Of a stretch of 64,000 bases of DNA, positions 1-11,203 are shown in pieces. A model generated the notes under the pieces. The model worked only from the letters and a program-made list of their open reading frames with translations. It did no database searches and was not told where the DNA came from. The stretch lies in the NCBI RefSeq assembly GCF_022483985.1, contig NZ_JAKVME010000003.1:209001-273000 (forward strand), in the 5' to 3' direction. Made by a program: the position numbers and the translations under genes. The DNA comes from Acetobacter sp. Its GTDB lineage: Bacteria > Pseudomonadota > Alphaproteobacteria > Acetobacterales > Acetobacteraceae. The stretch's first letter is position 1. Every line of letters begins with the position of its first letter.

Positions 1-36
1 TGTCTCTTTTGCTCAGGTTGGAAAATTGGTCTGACC

Positions 37-2157
37 ATGACGCTGTCAGCGCTGCTGGCTGTACCGGCGCTGGCACAGCAGTCTGACACGCTTCCTTCCG
101 GTGTTCCGGTCTTTCTCGATGAAATTCATGGTGCGCAGGCTCAGGATTGGGTCGAACGGCAAAACCGCAAGACTGTTTCCGTGCTGGAAGCCGATCCGCG
201 ATATCGGGATTTTTATGATCAGATCCTTTCCGCAGAGCAGAGCGTGGACCGTCTGGATGAACCGGAATTTCTGGGCGGAAATATCTGGAATTTCTGGCAG
301 GACGGGCATCATCCGCACGGTATCTGGCGACGCACGACGCTGGCGTCCTATCGTCAGACCCTCACAGGCTGGCAAACGAAACTGGATATCGACGCTCTGG
401 CCACGAGGGAGCACGAAAACTGGGTATTTGAAGGAGCGGACTGTCTCAGGCCGAAAGAGCGCTACTGCCTGGTCGGCCTCTCTTCCGGGGGAGAGGATGC
501 CCGCACGTTGCGGGAGTATGACACGCAGGCAGGTCTGTTCATCCTGAACGGTTTTACGTTACCCCGCGCCAAGCAGAGCATGGCGTGGGTGGACCGTGAC
601 ACGCTTCTGGTAGCGCGTGACTGGGATGGAAACGGAAGCATGCTGACTTCATCCGGCTATCCGTTCGTGATCAGGCGCGTTGTCAGAAATGAACCTTTCG
701 ATCAGGCGCTCGAAGTCTACAGGGGAGAAAAAGACGATGTCGCCGTTGATCCTCTGGTCATGATGGATGGCGATGGCAACAGGATTTTTCTTGTGCGGCG
801 TTCTCCGTCATTCTTTGTCAGCCGGTTTGCCGTTCTTGAAGGGATGGACACGGCTTTTCAGGGGAGAGGGAAAGGCGTGTTACGCTGGCTGGCATTACCT
901 GACCGCGTCGACCTGAAGGGAATGATTCACGGCAAGCTCGTTTTCAGTCTTGAGGAAGACTGGATACCGACAGGGAAGAGCAGGATTCCAGCGGGCTCTC
1001 TTGTTTTATTTGATCCGCACGATCCTCAGGCCACGCCAGAAATTCTGTTTTCTCCTGACACTGGAAGGGTTCTTGAAAACGCAGCCGTTACCAGAAATAC
1101 AATCGTTATAAGCTACCTTGATCATGTTCAGGGGCACGCCATGGTTCTGCACGCTTCATCTGACGGCAGCGAGCGCTGGCATCAGGTAGTGCTCCCTCTT
1201 CCGGATATGTCTTCCGTTCATATTGTCGATGCGGATCAGTCTTCTGACGCGGCTTTTCTGAAAGTTGAAAGCTTTCTGTCTCCTCCGGAACTCTGGCTGG
1301 TGGGCACGTCCCAATCGGGGCTGGAGAAAATACGGCAGACAAAACCGCTGTTCAATACGGATGATCTTGCCGTCGAGCAGCTTCAGGCGCGCTCATCCGA
1401 TGGAACGGAAATTCCCTACTTCCTTGTCCGATCAAGAAATATGACGCGTGATGGCACACACCCAACCCTGCTGACAGCCTATGGCGGTTTTCTTTCCTCA
1501 CTCACGCCACGCTACGATCCTGTCATCGGTCGTGCCTGGCTGGCTCATGGCGGTGTCTATGCCGTCGCCAATATCCGTGGTGGCGGGGAGTTCGGTCCGA
1601 CATGGCATGACGCCGGAAAAACGATTCATCGTCAGAAGGTCTTTGACGATTTTACGGCTGTCGGACGTGATCTGGTGAAAAGAGGCGTGACGTCCCATGA
1701 CAGGCTGGGGATACGCGGCCGTTCGAACGGCGGGTTGCTGATGGGTGTCGCCTTCACGCAGCATCCAGAACTCTGGAAAGCGGTGATTATCGGCGTGCCG
1801 CTGCTCGACATGATCAATTACGAAAGCCTGTCTGCGGGAGCGTCGTGGGCCGACGAATACGGATCAATGAAAAAAACAGACGAGGCCCGCTTTCTCAAGG
1901 CGATCTCTCCTCTCCAGCATCTGAAAGTCAATGTGTCGTATCCCACGCCTTTCATCTTTACCTCGACATCTGATGATCGTGTGGGACCGGTGCATGCGCG
2001 AAGGTTTGCCGCGCGACTGGAGGCGCTCGGAAAGCCATTTTTCCATTATGAAGATGTGGAGGGAGGGCACTCCGGAACCGTGAATGCGGAAGAGGTCGCT
2101 CATGAGAGGGCGCTTGAGGCCGTTTATCTGGCGCAGCAGCTTTTGTCAGTTCAGTGA
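37..2157 (+). CDS. Prolyl oligopeptidase family serine peptidase (S9A), start possibly outside window
   Basis: Serine peptidase of the prolyl oligopeptidase family, expected to cleave short peptides after proline or a related residue. About 400 N-terminal residues fit the beta-propeller gate. The C-terminal alpha/beta-hydrolase domain holds the nucleophile in GRSNGGLLMG, the acid in TSDDRVGP and the histidine in EGGHSG, so the triad is complete. The N-terminus MTLSALLAVPALAQQ reads as the end of a signal peptide, which suggests a periplasmic enzyme. The frame stays open to base 1, so the true start may lie upstream and the signal peptide may be longer. Length (706 aa) is normal for the family. 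The gene ends in a repeat-bearing gap before a convergent transporter gene. Family call is firm; exact specificity is not. Confidence 0.9.
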   Translation: MTLSALLAVPALAQQSDTLPSGVPVFLDEIHGAQAQDWVERQNRKTVSVLEADPRYRDFYDQILSAEQSVDRLDEPEFLGGNIWNFWQDGHHPHGIWRRTTLASYRQTLTGWQTKLDIDALATREHENWVFEGADCLRPKERYCLVGLSSGGEDARTLREYDTQAGLFILNGFTLPRAKQSMAWVDRDTLLVARDWDGNGSMLTSSGYPFVIRRVVRNEPFDQALEVYRGEKDDVAVDPLVMMDGDGNRIFLVRRSPSFFVSRFAVLEGMDTAFQGRGKGVLRWLALPDRVDLKGMIHGKLVFSLEEDWIPTGKSRIPAGSLVLFDPHDPQATPEILFSPDTGRVLENAAVTRNTIVISYLDHVQGHAMVLHASSDGSERWHQVVLPLPDMSSVHIVDADQSSDAAFLKVESFLSPPELWLVGTSQSGLEKIRQTKPLFNTDDLAVEQLQARSSDGTEIPYFLVRSRNMTRDGTHPTLLTAYGGFLSSLTPRYDPVIGRAWLAHGGVYAVANIRGGGEFGPTWHDAGKTIHRQKVFDDFTAVGRDLVKRGVTSHDRLGIRGRSNGGLLMGVAFTQHPELWKAVIIGVPLLDMINYESLSAGASWADEYGSMKKTDEARFLKAISPLQHLKVNVSYPTPFIFTSTSDDRVGPVHARRFAARLEALGKPFFHYEDVEGGHSGTVNAEEVAHERALEAVYLAQQLLSVQ

Positions 2158-2231
2158 GCGCTGGGCCAGTGAGCTTTGGGCTTCAAAACGGCCAGTCCGT
2201 TTCATCGCAGAAGGCTCTCATAGGGTCGGGA

Positions 2232-2373
2232 TAACTGACTGACCTTTGCTGATGTCGAAGCGGACTTTGCCCGCACCCACAAGGGACCACAGGCCCCTTG
2301 ACCCCGATCTGTTTATAAAAACGGTTTTCAAAGGCGTGCCTTTGGCGGGGTGCGGGGCAGCGCCCCGTCACTC
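2232..2373. repeat. Dispersed intergenic repeat, copy 1
   Basis: The gap between the peptidase and the ZntB-like gene holds a repeat seen elsewhere in this window. It runs from ACTGACTGACCTTTGCTG through CAAGGGACCACAGGCCCC to a core TTTTCAAAGGCGTGCCTTTGGCGGGG and GGGGCAGCGCCCCG. The core contains short inverted repeats (AAAGGC/GCCTTT and GGGGC/GCCCC), so it can fold. It is clearly related, in opposite orientation, to the copies at 8792-8905 and 50981-51120. No gene is seen in the gap. Confidence 0.8.
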
Positions 2374-2472
2374 TCCCTGGCGTGTCAAAACCGAATCAGG
2401 AGCTGCTCCCTGTCCTTTTTTGAAAAAGAACCGAAACACCTTGTGATATACTGAATGAAACCCGATCTGACT

Positions 2473-3522
2473 TTACAGCAGACGGGTCACTTTCAGGACC
2501 AGCCATGTTCCCAGCATGATCAGAAAACACAGCCCTCCGGCGATGACGGTTCCCCAGTCGCCGCTGGTCAGGAACATGCCGGCGGTGTTCATGCCGAAAA
2601 AGCCGGTTACGAACGTTGCAGGCAGCATCAGGGTTGTGCCGACGGAAACGATATAAAGCCGTCGGTTGGTTTCTTCCGCCTGCCCCGATGTCAGTTCATC
2701 CTGCAATGATCGGGCCCGGTCCTGAAGTGCGAGAAGATCATCCAGCGCGCCATGAATCTGCCGCTCGGAACGGTCTTTCAGATCATCCTCGGCCCATTCC
2801 GGAATTTCCAGTTCTTCATCATGAAGGATACGATTGATCGGAGAGATGACACGTCGCAGTTCTGTGGAACGACGACGCACCTGACCAAGCATGCCGCCCA
2901 TCCGTCCGAGGTCCGTATCATGGTCGAGCAGCAGCAGTACATCTTCAGCGCGGTCGAGCTGGTCATCCAGACGGGAAAGCGTGCGTCGGGCGGTATCGGC
3001 AAATTCCAGTAGCGCCATATCAACGAGACCTGCCGGGTTATCCGGCATTTTCCTACGATGAAGTTCCCGATAGACGACGCCAAGCGCCGGGACAGGATTG
3101 CGTCGTGTCGTGATCAGCAGGTTGGGGCGCATGGCGAAACGCCAGACACACACATCTCGGTCATCATCCGAGGCGGCGTCATCGAACGCGGGAAGAGCGC
3201 CGTAAACCAGATCATCGTCACCTTCCAGACGCGGACCGAAATCCGTGCTGGTCAGTGTCTGTTTCGCATCGTCTGTCAGCGTCGGAATGGCCTCGACCTG
3301 CGCCCGTGAACGGGTATGCACGATGTCGAAATGCAGCCACGCCCAGCCTTCTGAGGGGAAGGACAGATCTTCCAGACACCGGGCCGCTTCCTCGGCGGAC
3401 AGTTTGACCGGCGTGTTTTCCGATGGATTTTCCGGCAGGCAGTGAATGGCCCACACGAGCCCGTCAGCCAGCGCGTTATTGACCTCGGAGAGAAGCGGAA
3501 TGGCTGTTCTGGTTATCGGCAT
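2473..3522 (-). CDS. ZntB/CorA-family divalent metal transporter
   Basis: Inner-membrane metal transporter of the CorA superfamily, closest in type to ZntB (zinc transport). It has a long soluble N-terminal domain and two C-terminal membrane helices. The signature GMN motif sits at the end of the first helix, in TGFFGMNTAGM about 40 residues before the C-terminus, followed by the second helix ending in VLKVTRLL. Length of 349 aa fits the family. It is transcribed convergently to the peptidase and stands alone. Zinc versus magnesium or another cation cannot be told from sequence. Confidence 0.85.
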   Translation of the reverse strand: MPITRTAIPLLSEVNNALADGLVWAIHCLPENPSENTPVKLSAEEAARCLEDLSFPSEGWAWLHFDIVHTRSRAQVEAIPTLTDDAKQTLTSTDFGPRLEGDDDLVYGALPAFDDAASDDDRDVCVWRFAMRPNLLITTRRNPVPALGVVYRELHRRKMPDNPAGLVDMALLEFADTARRTLSRLDDQLDRAEDVLLLLDHDTDLGRMGGMLGQVRRRSTELRRVISPINRILHDEELEIPEWAEDDLKDRSERQIHGALDDLLALQDRARSLQDELTSGQAEETNRRLYIVSVGTTLMLPATFVTGFFGMNTAGMFLTSGDWGTVIAGGLCFLIMLGTWLVLKVTRLL

Positions 3523-3801
3523 TATGGCTCCCTCCTTTCACTCATGGTTCAGGAAAAACATCGCGGACGAGAGACTGAATGCCTCACTATCCTTACGGGC
3601 AGTGATCTTGCACAGGATAGATTGAGTGACAATGCATCGTCTCAGCCCACGACCGGACATAATTCTGCACTGGGTGGCAACGAAGATGCTGCATATCGAA
3701 AGAGATTCAGCCGGTCGCCAGTCGTCTATGACATAAAACGGTCAACAAACTGCCTGTCATGGAACATCCCGGCCAGCGGGGCGACGCGGATCACAGAAGC
3801 A

Positions 3802-5160
3802 TTACGGCGCAGGCAGCCGGTGCAGGGAAAGTGTCACCTGCGCCCGCAACCCGCCGTCCTGACGGTTGCACAGGCTGAACGTTCCTCCCGCGCGTTCCAC
3901 TTCACGCTTTACGATGGCAAGTCCCAGACCAAGCCCGCCGGTTCTGCGTGAGCGGGAGGACTCCACACGATAGAACGGCGTCATGACACGGCTGAGTTCA
4001 GTCTCCGGGATGCCGGGACCGTCATCATCAATATTCACGACGACATGCTGCGCCGTCAGTCGCACGGAAATGGCGGCGGAGCCTGCATAGTGCAGGGCGT
4101 TTTCGACAAGGTTTGTGAAAACTCTTTTGATGGCCAGAGATGGCAGCACAAGCGGCAGCCGGTCCGGCCCTTCGTAGGTCACAGTGTCGCCCCGATCCGT
4201 GGCGTTATCCATGATCGTCATCAGGATAGCCGCCAGATCGGTCGAACGGGTGGCCTCGCGCTCCTTCTCGCCCGAAAGATAGGCCAGCACGCCATCCACC
4301 ATGGCTTCCATCTCGTCGATATCGGCTTCGATGGCCTCCTGCGCCTCCGCATCGCCGATGAAACCCGCACGCAGCCGCAGCCGGGCCAGAGGGGTGCGCA
4401 GATCATGCGAGACCGCCGCGAGCGCTTCGGTACGGTCCTCGATCAGGTGTGCGATCCGGGTCTGCATCGCATTGATGGCGTGGGCCAGTCGCCGGACCTC
4501 CTTTGGCCCTTTCTCGGCAAGAGGCTGCCAGTCGCCCGCTCCTATCGTGTCGGCGACCGTGGCGAGAGCCCGCAGAGGCATGCTGAGAGCGTGGACGAGC
4601 ATGGCCGCGACGAGCAGGACCGCAAGCGTGACGATGGCGGCGGTCGCCAGTCCCTGCGTGACGACATGGCTGCGCAGGATGTCAGGCGCGGTGAAGGAGA
4701 TCTGGCTTCTGTCGTTCAGTTCGACCGTGCCGCCGATATCCGTCCAGCGTCCGGCCCCGCCGGTATAGAGTTGCAGTGCCGAGTGGCCGAGAATGGGATT
4801 GGCCTTTACCAGCCGCGCATGAAGCTGGTTCATGCCCTTGGGTTCCTGATGAACCTCATGCACTGCCGTCGCAGGCCGCCAGTTGATGCGCAGATCGTCC
4901 GTGGACAGCATGGTGGAGAGCATCGCACGGGTATTGGCGGGCGCCCCTTCAATCACCCGGACATCGGTGGCCAGCCGTTCTCCGATCAGGTCGAAACGGT
5001 CGCTGTCCTCGATATAGGCTTCGGCGTGTTCGTAGAGGGTCCAACTGGCGACAAAGACAATGCCGATCGACGCCAGAAGCACGAACAGCACGCGGCCCAT
5101 GAGACCGCGTGGCCAGAGACGGATCAGTCTTTCACGCGGCGCGGCGTTGTCCGGCTGCAA
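3802..5160 (-). CDS. EnvZ/OmpR-type sensor histidine kinase
   Basis: Membrane sensor kinase, partner of the response regulator immediately upstream on the same strand (14-bp gap). Order of parts: a membrane helix near residues 20-40, a periplasmic loop of about 130 residues, a second helix, HAMP linker, the phospho-acceptor motif AVSHDLRTPLARL, and the ATPase domain with N-box NLVENALHYA, G1 DDGPGIP and G2 GGLGLGLAIV. All catalytic motifs are intact. The start used is a TTG at 5160; an ATG at 5100 (MGRVLFVL) is a good alternative and would keep both membrane helices. The stimulus is unknown. Confidence 0.9.
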   Translation of the reverse strand: MQPDNAAPRERLIRLWPRGLMGRVLFVLLASIGIVFVASWTLYEHAEAYIEDSDRFDLIGERLATDVRVIEGAPANTRAMLSTMLSTDDLRINWRPATAVHEVHQEPKGMNQLHARLVKANPILGHSALQLYTGGAGRWTDIGGTVELNDRSQISFTAPDILRSHVVTQGLATAAIVTLAVLLVAAMLVHALSMPLRALATVADTIGAGDWQPLAEKGPKEVRRLAHAINAMQTRIAHLIEDRTEALAAVSHDLRTPLARLRLRAGFIGDAEAQEAIEADIDEMEAMVDGVLAYLSGEKEREATRSTDLAAILMTIMDNATDRGDTVTYEGPDRLPLVLPSLAIKRVFTNLVENALHYAGSAAISVRLTAQHVVVNIDDDGPGIPETELSRVMTPFYRVESSRSRRTGGLGLGLAIVKREVERAGGTFSLCNRQDGGLRAQVTLSLHRLPAP

Positions 5161-5174
5161 GGGAGTGTCCGCTG

Positions 5175-5963
5175 TCAGACCCGTTCAACCGGCGCGGTGA
5201 AGATATAGCCCTGTCCCCGGACGGTGCGGATCAGACTGTCGGCTTCCGTGCCCAGCTTGCGGCGCAGACGACTGACCAGCACGTCGATGGAACGGTCCGA
5301 CACGTCTCCAAGCCGGGTGCGGGAAAGCTCCAGCAGCCGGTCACGCCCGATCACGCGCTGCGGGTTGTCGAGAAAGCTGACCAGCAGATCATGCTCGGCT
5401 CCGGAAATTTCAACCACGGCGCCAGTCGGATCATACAGCTCGCGGCGGCGCAGATCGAGCGACCAGCCGGCGAAGTTGATGACTTCCCTGCGCTGACGTC
5501 CTGCTGCTGCGGCCGGCACCGTGCTGTTCTGACCGCGGCGGAGGACAGCCCGCACGCGCGCGAGCAGTTCCTTCTGTCCGAACGGCTTGGCTACGTAGTC
5601 ATCCGCTCCGAGTTCAAGCCCCAGAACGCGATCGAGCTCCTCACCACGGGCAGAAACCATGATGATGGGGATATTTGAAAAAGACGCGTCCTCGACGCCG
5701 CCCTTGATCCCGCCCTGACGGAGGCTGCGGCACAGATCGAGACCATTCATGCCGGGCATCATCACGTCGAGGATGATGAGATCGGCTGTTTCGGTTTCAA
5801 GAGCATCCCACATGGATCGGGCGTCAGGAACCGCACGGATGCGATAGCCGTCCGCCTGAAGCGTACGGCTCAAAAGGGTTCGCATGCCAGCGTCGTCCTC
5901 GACCACGAGAATACGGGTCGGAAGATCGTGCAAATCGGCGTCGTGCGAGGCTTGTTGATTCAT
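5175..5963 (-). CDS. OmpR-family response regulator
   Basis: Two-component response regulator with an N-terminal receiver domain and a C-terminal winged-helix DNA-binding domain. The receiver shows the acidic pair in VVEDDAG, the phospho-acceptor Asp in LIILDVMMPGMNG and the conserved Lys in DDYVAKPFG. The C-terminal half carries the OmpR/PhoB pattern (DVSDRSIDVLVSRLRRKLG, IRTVRGQGYIF). Encoded just upstream of the cognate kinase in one operon. The regulon cannot be inferred from this window. The start is an ATG at 5963. Confidence 0.93.
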   Translation of the reverse strand: MNQQASHDADLHDLPTRILVVEDDAGMRTLLSRTLQADGYRIRAVPDARSMWDALETETADLIILDVMMPGMNGLDLCRSLRQGGIKGGVEDASFSNIPIIMVSARGEELDRVLGLELGADDYVAKPFGQKELLARVRAVLRRGQNSTVPAAAAGRQRREVINFAGWSLDLRRRELYDPTGAVVEISGAEHDLLVSFLDNPQRVIGRDRLLELSRTRLGDVSDRSIDVLVSRLRRKLGTEADSLIRTVRGQGYIFTAPVERV

Positions 5964-6055
5964 TTTTTTCGCATGGTCCGGTTTGTGAAACAGACTGAAA
6001 CTCTAATCGCTTTGTTGCTGTCAGTCGAGCACGACACGCAATTCAGCTATGCGGC

Positions 6056-7138
6056 CTATTCACTTGTGCGGCAGATCAGACCTCCGCCCAGCACGCGCGA
6101 GCCGTCATAAAGCACACAGGCCTGCCCCGGAGCGGGCAGCGCCGGTTCATCGAGAATGACCTCGGCTCCGTCGCCGAGAGGCCGGACCGTCGCGGCACGG
6201 GGTTTCTCGCGGGCGCGAAGCTGCACCATGCACCGCACACCCTCGCCGCTGGCCTCGGTGGGAGGCGTGATGAGCCAGTTCATGTCCCGCAGGTGACAGA
6301 CGGTCACCATGGCGCTTTCACGCGGGGCCACGACAATGCGTCGCCTGCCGGGTTCGATCCCCACGACCATCTGACGCTCCCCGGCAATCTGCGCGGCATC
6401 GCCGAGACGCTTGGTCTGGCCGATGGTAAAGCGCGTCACGCCCTCATGACGGCCAAGGACGTTGCCCTGACGGTCCACGATCTCGCCTTCGCCCCTTGTG
6501 TCGGGACGAAGCGTTTCAACCAGGTCGGAATAGTTACCCTTGGGGATGAAGCAGAGGTCCTGGCTGTCCGGCTTGTCGGCCACCAGCAGACCGAACCGCT
6601 CGGCTTCCTGCCGCACGGCGTCCTTGTCGGGCATTTCACCCAGCGGAAAGCGCAGATAGTCGAGCTGGTCCCGGGTGGTGGCGAACAGGAACCAGCTCTG
6701 GTCACGGTCGGCATCGACGGGACGGTGCATTTCGGCTCCGCTGGAGCCTTCGACGCGACGGACATAGTGCCCGGTCGCCATGGCGTCCGCGCCGATATCC
6801 TTCGCCAGACCGAGCAGATCGGTGAACTTCACGCCCTGATTGCAGGAGACGCAGGGAACGGGCGTTTCACCCTGAGCGTAGGACGTGGCGAAGCGTTCGA
6901 TCACGCTCTCACGGAAGCGCTCTTCAGCGTCGATGACGTAATGCGGGATGCCCAGACGCTCCGCGACTTCACGGGCGTCCTGAATGTCGCGCCCCGCGCA
7001 GCACGCGCCCTTCTTGGCTTCTCCACGGGTGTCGTAGAGCTGCAACGTGGCGCCGATGACCTCATGCCCCTGTTCGACCAGACGCGCGGCGACAACGGAA
7101 CTGTCAACGCCTCCGGACATGGCAACGAGAATACGCAT
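6056..7138 (-). CDS. mnmA: tRNA-specific 2-thiouridylase MnmA
   Basis: Catalyses ATP-dependent 2-thiolation of U34 in the tRNAs for Lys, Glu and Gln, using persulfide sulfur. The PP-loop SGGVDSSVVA is at residues 8-17, the catalytic cysteine region VPCVSCNQGVKF is near residue 100, and SQDLCFIPKGNY near residue 190 is the second conserved cysteine site. Length of 360 aa is typical. It lies downstream of a cysteine desulfurase and a ferredoxin on the same strand; that order suggests a sulfur-transfer unit in which the desulfurase supplies the persulfide. Confidence 0.97.
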   Translation of the reverse strand: MRILVAMSGGVDSSVVAARLVEQGHEVIGATLQLYDTRGEAKKGACCAGRDIQDAREVAERLGIPHYVIDAEERFRESVIERFATSYAQGETPVPCVSCNQGVKFTDLLGLAKDIGADAMATGHYVRRVEGSSGAEMHRPVDADRDQSWFLFATTRDQLDYLRFPLGEMPDKDAVRQEAERFGLLVADKPDSQDLCFIPKGNYSDLVETLRPDTRGEGEIVDRQGNVLGRHEGVTRFTIGQTKRLGDAAQIAGERQMVVGIEPGRRRIVVAPRESAMVTVCHLRDMNWLITPPTEASGEGVRCMVQLRAREKPRAATVRPLGDGAEVILDEPALPAPGQACVLYDGSRVLGGGLICRTSE

Positions 7139-7210
7139 GATGGTCAGGCCCCTTTCCCGGGAGGAACGTCCGGCCCCCGCCGTCGTTCTTCCGACGGGAC
7201 CGGTCTCTTC

Positions 7211-7525
7211 TCAGCTTTTGCGCGGCAGACGGACTGTCAGGCCATCCAGTTCATCGTTCATGATGATCTGGCAGCCGAGGCGCGATGTTGCCTCAAGTCC
7301 GAAGGCGAGGTCCAGCATATCCTCTTCGTCCTCTGTCGCTTCCGACAGCTTCGGCGCCCAGGACGGATCGACGATCACATGGCAGGTCGCGCAGGCCAGT
7401 GAGCCTTCGCACGCGCCTTCCAGATCGACGCCATGCTTGTGGGCAATCTCCAGAACGGAAAGACCAACAGGCGCATCGACCTTGCGCTCGGTGCCATCGG
7501 GCTCGACGAAAATCATGTGAGGCAT
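7211..7525 (-). CDS. [2Fe-2S] ferredoxin, adrenodoxin/ISC type
   Basis: Small electron-transfer protein of 104 aa. The cysteines follow the vertebrate-type ferredoxin pattern C-x5-C-x2-C then a distant [12 protein letters not shown] and, about 37 residues later, RLGCQI. Ferredoxins of this class donate electrons for Fe-S cluster assembly, and the location between a cysteine desulfurase and mnmA fits that role. Only 24 bases separate it from the upstream desulfurase, so the two are probably co-transcribed. Confidence 0.93.
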   Translation of the reverse strand: MPHMIFVEPDGTERKVDAPVGLSVLEIAHKHGVDLEGACEGSLACATCHVIVDPSWAPKLSEATEDEEDMLDLAFGLEATSRLGCQIIMNDELDGLTVRLPRKS

Positions 7526-7549
7526 TTCGGAGTTCTCGCTCAGTCTGTC

Positions 7550-8716
7550 CTATTGAGTGGAGCCTGCGGCCCTCACCCGTTGCGCTGCTGTGGCAAGCAG
7601 GTCCGCCACACGCATGATATCGGCGGGCGTGGTAAAACGTCCGGGCGAGAGACGCAAGCTTTCTGCGGCTTCCGTGGCGTTCAGACCCATGGCTGTCAAC
7701 ACGTAGGACGGCGCCAGATCAGCCGATGAGCAGGCCGATCCCACCGACAGAGCCATGTCGGGAAGCGCTTCCATAACCCGCGCAGCCTGAGCGCCGGGGA
7801 GGCGAAGACTGATGATGCCCGGCAGACGCGGCGCTTCCCGTGCATTGATGACAAAGGCTGTCTGACGTTCTTGCAGACCGTGAAACAGGCTGCCAGCAAG
7901 GGCGGCGAGATGCCGGTCGTCGGCCTGCCACTCCGAGCGGGCGATACGGGCGGCCTCGCCAAATCCTGCGATCAGGGTGGAGGGGAGCGTTCCGGACCTG
8001 AGCCCCCGCTCCTGCCCGCCTCCCGAAAACAGAGGCTCCAGCCGGACGCGAGGGCGTCTGCGCACGAACAGCGCGCCCACGCCTTTCGGGCCATACATCT
8101 TATGGGCGGAGACAGAAGCGAGATCGAGCCCCAGCGCCTGCACGTCAATGGCCATTTTCCCAGCAGCCTGCGCGAGATCTGAGTGCAGGAGTGCTCCGGC
8201 CTCCCTGACCATGCGTCCAAGGGCGGGCAGGTCCTGTTTCACGCCGGTCTCATTGTTGGCGGCCATGATGCTGACCAGTGCGGTTGGAACGGCGAGGGCA
8301 TTCCGGAGAGTGGCCGGATCGACCTGACCATTATGGTCCACGCCGAGAATGACGGGCTCGAACCCTTCCTGCGCCAGATCACGCACGCTCTCCAGAACGC
8401 ATTTGTGCTCGGTGGCCAGAGTGATGACCCGCCTGCGCCCGTCGCCCATCCTGTTGCGAAAACGGACAACGCCCTTGATGGCCAGATTATTGGCTTCTGT
8501 CGCGCCGGAGGTGAAGATGGTCTCTCTCGGATCAGCGCCGATCAGCGCCGCCACATGCGCGCGCGCCTGCTCGACAGCCTCGGCCGCGCGTTTGCCGGGC
8601 GCATGTGTATCGCTGTGCGGGTTGGCGAATTCCTCTGCGAAAAGGGGAGCCATGACCTCCATGACGCGCGCATCGCATGGGGTGCTGGCGGCGTTGTCGA
8701 GATAAATCTCCTGCAT
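7550..8716 (-). CDS. Cysteine desulfurase (NifS/IscS family)
   Basis: PLP enzyme that takes sulfur from cysteine as a protein-bound persulfide. The N-terminus IYLDNAAST is the classic class-V aminotransferase opening. SVSAHKMYGPKGVG near residue 200 carries the PLP lysine, and the catalytic cysteine is in SVGSACSSADLAPSY near residue 325. Length of 388 aa is usual. It heads a three-gene run with the ferredoxin and mnmA, so it probably feeds tRNA thiolation and perhaps cluster assembly. No IscU or IscA gene is in the window, so I do not assign iscS firmly. Confidence 0.93.
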   Translation of the reverse strand: MQEIYLDNAASTPCDARVMEVMAPLFAEEFANPHSDTHAPGKRAAEAVEQARAHVAALIGADPRETIFTSGATEANNLAIKGVVRFRNRMGDGRRRVITLATEHKCVLESVRDLAQEGFEPVILGVDHNGQVDPATLRNALAVPTALVSIMAANNETGVKQDLPALGRMVREAGALLHSDLAQAAGKMAIDVQALGLDLASVSAHKMYGPKGVGALFVRRRPRVRLEPLFSGGGQERGLRSGTLPSTLIAGFGEAARIARSEWQADDRHLAALAGSLFHGLQERQTAFVINAREAPRLPGIISLRLPGAQAARVMEALPDMALSVGSACSSADLAPSYVLTAMGLNATEAAESLRLSPGRFTTPADIMRVADLLATAAQRVRAAGSTQ

Positions 8717-8791
8717 GACTTTCTTTCGTGGCGGCGGGAGACAATGTTACCGGAAAATGGTTCTTCTGTCTCGGCTTTTGCCGGGAGGATT

Positions 8792-8905
8792 TGCGGGGCG
8801 CTGTCCCGCGCCCCGCCAAAGGCCCGCCTTTGGAAACCGTCTGTTATCAAGTTATTGGGGACAAGGGGCCTGCGGTCCCTTGCGGGCGCGGGCAGAGCCC
8901 GCATC
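8792..8905. repeat. Dispersed intergenic repeat, copy 2
   Basis: Lies between thiC and the desulfurase gene. It shows the core in inverse sense to copy 1: CGCCCCGCCAAAGGCCCGCC, then TTTGGAAACCGTCTGTTATC, GGGGACAAGGGGCCTGCGG and a GCGGGC/GCCCGC hairpin. The same blocks in the same order occur at 50981-51120. Confidence 0.8.
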
Positions 8906-8942
8906 CCTTACTTGACCAGAGACTTCAGTAAAGGATCAGTCT

Positions 8943-10995
<2,053 letters not shown>

Positions 10996-11203
10996 TAGGC
11001 GTTATGAGGCAACAAACGGGGCTTGCTGTCAATCAGTGGTTTGATTGGCTGCTCCGAATGCCAAAGAAGTGATATCTATGTATCTTTTTCGTTATTAATG
11101 CTTTATTTTTATATGAAATAGTTAATAAATTGTTGATTGTTTGGGCGGTCTCAGTAAAATAAATTAAATAAGAATGTCATAAGTTAACAGAAAGCAATAC
11201 AAA

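Noticed and set aside
4045..5208. 387-codon plus-strand frame opposite the histidine kinase
   Set aside because: Antisense to conserved kinase motifs and without any domain of its own.
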